Positions 60,535 to 64,000 of a stretch of 64,000 nucleotides of DNA are shown one piece after another; positions within the stretch are counted from its first letter, which is position 1, and each line of letters starts with the position of its first letter. The translations under genes and the position numbers were made by a program. The notes under the pieces were generated by a model that searched no databases, was not told the DNA's origin, and saw only the letters and a program-made list of their open reading frames with translations. Source of the DNA: Prevotella sp. (GTDB taxonomy: Bacteria > Bacteroidota > Bacteroidia > Bacteroidales > Bacteroidaceae). Where the stretch lies: positions 1-64,000 of the forward strand of contig JAFTGH010000017.1 in NCBI GenBank assembly GCA_017458005.1, read 5' to 3'.

Positions 60535-61680
60535 ATGATTCCATTTAACAAACCCTATTGTTCTGGTCGTGAACTGGACTATATCAAGGAGGTGTGCGGC
60601 TCGATGACCATGTCGGGCAATGGTGAGTTCACCAAGCGCTGTCATGCGTTCTTCGAGAAGCATTATGGTTTCAAGAAGTGCCTGTTATGTACCTCTGGTA
60701 CGGATGCGTTGGAGATGTGTGCCATGCTTTGTGAGTTGAAGCCAGATGACGAGGTGATAGTACCCTCTTATACCTTCGTATCGTCAGCCATCGCTTTCCT
60801 GCGTGAGGGTGCCAAGGTGGTGTTTGCCGATAGTGGTGCTGACAATCCCAATATCACGGCAGAGACCATTAAGCCACTTATCACAGAAAAGACCAAAGTC
60901 ATTGTGGTCGTTCACTATGCGGGAGTTGCCTGTGATATGGACAACATTATGCGGTTGGCTGAGCAACACCACCTCCTTGTGGTCGAGGACGCAGCCCATT
61001 CCATAGACTCATTCTATAAGGGTCTTCCCTTAGGTGGCATCGGTCATTTGGGGGCTTTCTCTTTCCATGAGACGAAGAACATCAATTGTGGTGAGGGTGG
61101 TATGTTGGTCGTCAACGACGAGCGTTTCATCCGCCGCTCCGAGATTATCTGGGAGAAAGGCACCAACCGTGCGGAATTCTATCGGGGAATGGTCAATAAA
61201 TACGGCTGGTGTGACATCGGTTCGTCGTTTCTCCCTTCCGAGTTCAACGCAGCCTTCTTATGGGCACAGTTAGAGCAGTTGGAAGATATTCAGGGAAAGC
61301 GAAAGCATATCTGGAAGATTTATGACAGTATCTTACGTGGAAACGTGGAGGACTGCGGCATCCAGTTGCCACAGATTCCTGACTATGCCACCAACAACGG
61401 GCACATGTATTATCTTGTATGCCCCAGCCTTGACTTCCGTACCAAATTGATGGCAGGACTGAAAGAGCAAGGCATACAGACCACCTTCCATTATCTGCCC
61501 CTCCACTCCAGTGCATACTATAAAGACCAGTTCACTGGAGAGCCTTTGGTGAACTGTGATCGGTATGGTGATTGTCTCGTCCGCCTTCCACTCTATTATG
61601 AGTTGACCGATGAGGAGGCAACCCGTGTTGCACAGTTAGTGTTAGAGGGCATCAAAACGCTAACCCCTAACCGGTCATGA
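60535..61680 (+). CDS. rffA: dTDP-4-amino-4,6-dideoxygalactose transaminase
   Basis: A 381-residue DegT/DnrJ/EryC1/StrS aminotransferase, close to RffA/WecE: IPFNKPYCSGRELDYI at the start, LLCTSGTDALEMCAML, VVEDAAHSIDSFYKG, and the PLP Lys in SFHETKNINCGEGG. It makes the 4-amino-4,6-dideoxyhexose used for surface glycans. It overlaps the GT4 gene by 4 bp. Related sugar transaminases are the alternative. Confidence 0.88.
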   Translation: MIPFNKPYCSGRELDYIKEVCGSMTMSGNGEFTKRCHAFFEKHYGFKKCLLCTSGTDALEMCAMLCELKPDDEVIVPSYTFVSSAIAFLREGAKVVFADSGADNPNITAETIKPLITEKTKVIVVVHYAGVACDMDNIMRLAEQHHLLVVEDAAHSIDSFYKGLPLGGIGHLGAFSFHETKNINCGEGGMLVVNDERFIRRSEIIWEKGTNRAEFYRGMVNKYGWCDIGSSFLPSEFNAAFLWAQLEQLEDIQGKRKHIWKIYDSILRGNVEDCGIQLPQIPDYATNNGHMYYLVCPSLDFRTKLMAGLKEQGIQTTFHYLPLHSSAYYKDQFTGEPLVNCDRYGDCLVRLPLYYELTDEEATRVAQLVLEGIKTLTPNRS

Positions 61681-62780
61681 TTATCGGTTTCGACGCGAAG
61701 CGCATCGTACGGAATGGGACGGGACTCGGCAGTTATGGTCGTACCCTCGTCAACGACCTTATCAGACAGGGGGAGGAGGGTGCCGAATACCTTCTCTATG
61801 CCCCTGACAAGGGACGTGACGACCTGCGCTCACAGATCATCGAGGGAGCCCAGTTCCGCTATCCGCAAGGCAATCCCTCCTCCCTCCGCAAGGCATGGTG
61901 GCGCACCCACGGTATCGTCAGCGACCTGAAGCGTGATGGTGTGCAAGTCTTCCATGGCTTGTCGGGAGAACTGCCCATCGGGCTCCGCAAGGCGGGCATC
62001 CGAGGGGTGGTGACCATCCACGACCTCATCTTCCTGCGCCATCCAGAGTATTACCATTGGCTGGATACGAGAATCTACGAGTGGAAGTTCCGCCAGACAC
62101 TCAAGGAGGCAGACCAGATCATCGCCATCAGCGAGTGTACCAAGCGTGACATCATGGAGTTAGGAGGAGTCAACGAGGACCATATCAAGGTCGTCTACCA
62201 GAGTTATGGCCCCCGTTTCTCCGCAACCGTCACCCCTGCCCAGCGACAAGAGGTACGCCAGCGTTACCACCTCCCCGAGCGTTACATCCTCCATGTCGGC
62301 ACCATCGAGCGTCGTAAGAACCTCCGCCTTGCCGTCGACGCACTGCCGTTGCTGCCCTCCGACCTCCATCTGGTGGCGGTAGGGCGACAGACCCCCTATG
62401 TCAAGGAGATACCCCAGAGCGACAGGCTCCATCTGCTCAGTGGAGTCCCCGACAGCGACCTTGCCGCCATCTATGCGATGGCAGAGGCTTTCGTCTATCC
62501 CTCCCGCTACGAGGGCTTTGGCATTCCCATCCTTGAGGCGATAGCCGCAGGACTCCCTGTCGTCGCCTGCACGGGCTCCTGCCTGGAGGAGGCGGGAGGT
62601 CCCTCCTGCCTGTATGTTGCCCCCGATGACGTCGAGGGAATGGCTGCTGCCGTCCTCTCTGTCTTACGAGGCTCCCCAGACCGTGACCTCCGTATTCGCC
62701 AGAGTCAAGAGTACATCCAACGCTTCCGTGGCACAGATGTCGCAGGTCAAGTCCTAGAGGTCTATCGACAGTTCCTTTAG
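61677..62780 (+). CDS. GT4 family glycosyltransferase
   Basis: A 367-residue GT-B enzyme. The N-terminal start MIIGFDAKRIVRNGTGLGSY and the C-terminal domain with YILHVGTIERRKNLRLAVDA and EAFVYPSRYEGFGIPILEAI (the EX7E motif) match GT4 mannosyltransferase-like proteins. It has higher G/C use than most neighbours (many CCC, GCC, CTC codons). It probably acts after RffA on the same glycan. Its stop shares bases with the next convergent gene. Confidence 0.87.
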   Translation: MIIGFDAKRIVRNGTGLGSYGRTLVNDLIRQGEEGAEYLLYAPDKGRDDLRSQIIEGAQFRYPQGNPSSLRKAWWRTHGIVSDLKRDGVQVFHGLSGELPIGLRKAGIRGVVTIHDLIFLRHPEYYHWLDTRIYEWKFRQTLKEADQIIAISECTKRDIMELGGVNEDHIKVVYQSYGPRFSATVTPAQRQEVRQRYHLPERYILHVGTIERRKNLRLAVDALPLLPSDLHLVAVGRQTPYVKEIPQSDRLHLLSGVPDSDLAAIYAMAEAFVYPSRYEGFGIPILEAIAAGLPVVACTGSCLEEAGGPSCLYVAPDDVEGMAAAVLSVLRGSPDRDLRIRQSQEYIQRFRGTDVAGQVLEVYRQFL

Positions 62781-64000
62781 AATTTCCATTTAATCTGTAC
62801 ATCTATATCCGCCATGGAGGAGCCGTTAATCTCCTGATAACTGCTGGATATCTTTGAGCGGTCGAAATAGTTAGTGACTCCTATCTTTGCCGTGACCATC
62901 AGGCGCTTCCCGATGTCGGCACGAGACATCAGCACATAACGGATGCCCTTCCCATAAAGCATCAACGAGGAGTATTCATAGAGCATGGGACGCTCATAGA
63001 GGTAAAGGCGACTCTCATAACTGTCAGTTTGGAAATAGGCAAAACTGGCAGTACATTGAAGCCATTGTCGCTGGTAGACAACCTGTTGAGACAGCAGCCA
63101 TCCCTTGTCGTATTGATGATAGTTGACAAAGATGCCGTCGACCTGTGTCTGCAAGGAGAGCCCGAAACGGGTCTCATGGCTGAGACGGAGCCTTGCCCTG
63201 TGCTCTATGCGGTTGATGAGCCATGTCTTATCGTCATTATCCTTCTGACGGATATGCAGTCGGTAGCGTCCCTCCAACTTCCATCCTTTACATAATAAGG
63301 TGCGCAAAAGTACCATGGTATCAAACGCATCACTCGGCAGACTGACTTGATAGCGCATATAGGGGAAATGGGCATAGTCCGCATACCAGTTCAGCGAGAA
63401 TGTAGAGGAGGGTTGCCAGGTCACCCCGACATAGGCGCCATGCTCATTCTGAATGGCAGAGCCCTCGCAGAAACTCTGTGCATGATGGGCTGTATACCTC
63501 TTGTCATAATAACGATGCAGCAATAGCGCATTCAGATAGCGGCTGGCACGATAGTTGAACTGATGGATGGCGGCAAAGGCACCCGTCCTATTGACTGCCG
63601 TCTCGCCAGAGAACGAGAGGCGAGCATTGGTATAGCCATAGTCAATACTCATATTCATGAAATCGTTACCTTCAGCGGCATACAGGCGATAGGGCATGCT
63701 CTCCTTTTGAGGGACCAGCGTCCTGTCGAAATGGGTATAGAGGATATTAGCGTGCGCATAAAGCATTCCCTTGCGCCACCCGATACTACCTCCCAGGTCT
63801 GTCTCATGGGTGTTGTGCTTCTTTCCCATCTCCGTCTTGGTGCGATGATAACTGCTGGTGAGCAATGTGCGAGCCGTGCTGTCCTTGTTCAATGTCGCAT
63901 CCAAAGGGCGATAGGAGGCGAAGGCTGTCAACTGCCAGTTCCGATGGAGTCGGAATGTGGCCGCTGCCCCTTGCAGATACCCTTGTGCCGAACGAGAGGA
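62777..64000 (-). CDS. Outer membrane beta-barrel protein, C-terminal part
   Basis: The frame is open to the window edge (408 residues visible; the start is outside). It is made of repeated beta strands with aromatic ends and ends DIDVQIKWKF, a typical outer membrane barrel C-terminal Phe. Segments: TSSYHRTKTEMGKKHNTHET, SIDYGYTNARLSFSGETAVN, TFSLNWYADYAHFPYMRY. From memory it recalls the barrel part of Bacteroidales helix-hairpin-helix proteins; this cannot be shown without the N terminus. Confidence 0.7.
   Translation of the reverse strand, partial: SSRSAQGYLQGAAATFRLHRNWQLTAFASYRPLDATLNKDSTARTLLTSSYHRTKTEMGKKHNTHETDLGGSIGWRKGMLYAHANILYTHFDRTLVPQKESMPYRLYAAEGNDFMNMSIDYGYTNARLSFSGETAVNRTGAFAAIHQFNYRASRYLNALLLHRYYDKRYTAHHAQSFCEGSAIQNEHGAYVGVTWQPSSTFSLNWYADYAHFPYMRYQVSLPSDAFDTMVLLRTLLCKGWKLEGRYRLHIRQKDNDDKTWLINRIEHRARLRLSHETRFGLSLQTQVDGIFVNYHQYDKGWLLSQQVVYQRQWLQCTASFAYFQTDSYESRLYLYERPMLYEYSSLMLYGKGIRYVLMSRADIGKRLMVTAKIGVTNYFDRSKISSSYQEINGSSMADIDVQIKWKF

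Noticed and set aside
60475-60663. 63-residue extension of GtrA
   Set aside because: It crosses both divergent promoters and the first codons of the RffA gene.

Overview
The window comes from a Bacteroidales genome, most likely Prevotellaceae (Prevotella/Segatella-like). The evidence is the promoter grammar seen again and again (TTTG or TTG, about 19-21 bp, then TAnnTTTG, the Bacteroidetes primary-sigma signature), the A-rich weak ribosome binding sites, and the gene families: FprA flavoprotein, DUF3737, 5-fold beta-flower repeat protein, THUMP-like methyltransferase, RprY-like DNA-binding domain and Bacteroidetes-type ParE. It is a chromosomal region with housekeeping genes. No tRNA, rRNA, CRISPR array or intact insertion sequence was recognised.

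Layout. 0.2-4.9 kb: secreted PL1-type polysaccharide lyase and a UPF1/DNA2-like helicase. 4.9-10 kb: an envelope caspase-like protease, a beta-propeller/OmpA-like partner and a divergent DUF4384 protein. 10-11.7 kb: U32 protein and SufE. 11.7-15.6 kb: three tandem secreted histidine acid phosphatases. 15.8-20.5 kb: a conserved unknown, rpoN, a PAP2-like membrane protein, purE, ispG. 20.5-24 kb: FprA, PfkB-type kinase, M16 peptidase. 24-29.4 kb: an ECF sigma / anti-sigma / secreted protein / outer membrane barrel operon, then a small operon with a receiverless RprY-like regulator. 29.4-34.5 kb: a membrane MutS-like ATPase in one operon with an outer membrane protein, a transmembrane winged-helix regulator and a THUMP-like methyltransferase. 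34.6-45 kb: acetyltransferase-like protein, parE, S41 protease, OPT transporter, PatB/MalY, DUF3737, beta-flower protein, miaB. 45-64 kb: envelope and glycan locus with an MsbA-like ABC exporter, two LtaS-like transferases, an LpxL-like acyltransferase, GT90, GT11, DUF6492, GT2, two DUF2029 proteins, GtrA, RffA-type aminotransferase, GT4 and the end of an outer membrane barrel. A structured RNA gene and a decayed PIN toxin-antitoxin locus sit inside this last region.

Three points stand out. (1) The caspase trio: the caspase and propeller proteins share a homologous middle module and form one operon, with the DUF4384 protein divergent. (2) A perfect 20-bp operator-like site with an 11-bp-spaced TGTCAG direct repeat lies at the same place upstream of two promoters (ECF operon and the 29.4 kb gene); these flank the receiverless RprY-like gene, so it looks like a small local regulon. 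(3) A structured RNA of about 325 nt with a closing stem, a long interrupted hairpin and a 3' pseudoknot-like terminator. The region is also rich in short palindromic or tandem repeats inserted in frame within genes (PatB, THUMP-like methyltransferase, outer membrane barrel, LtaS-like protein, S41 signal peptide, DUF2029-SUMF1 junction). All family names come from reading motifs; no database search was run.
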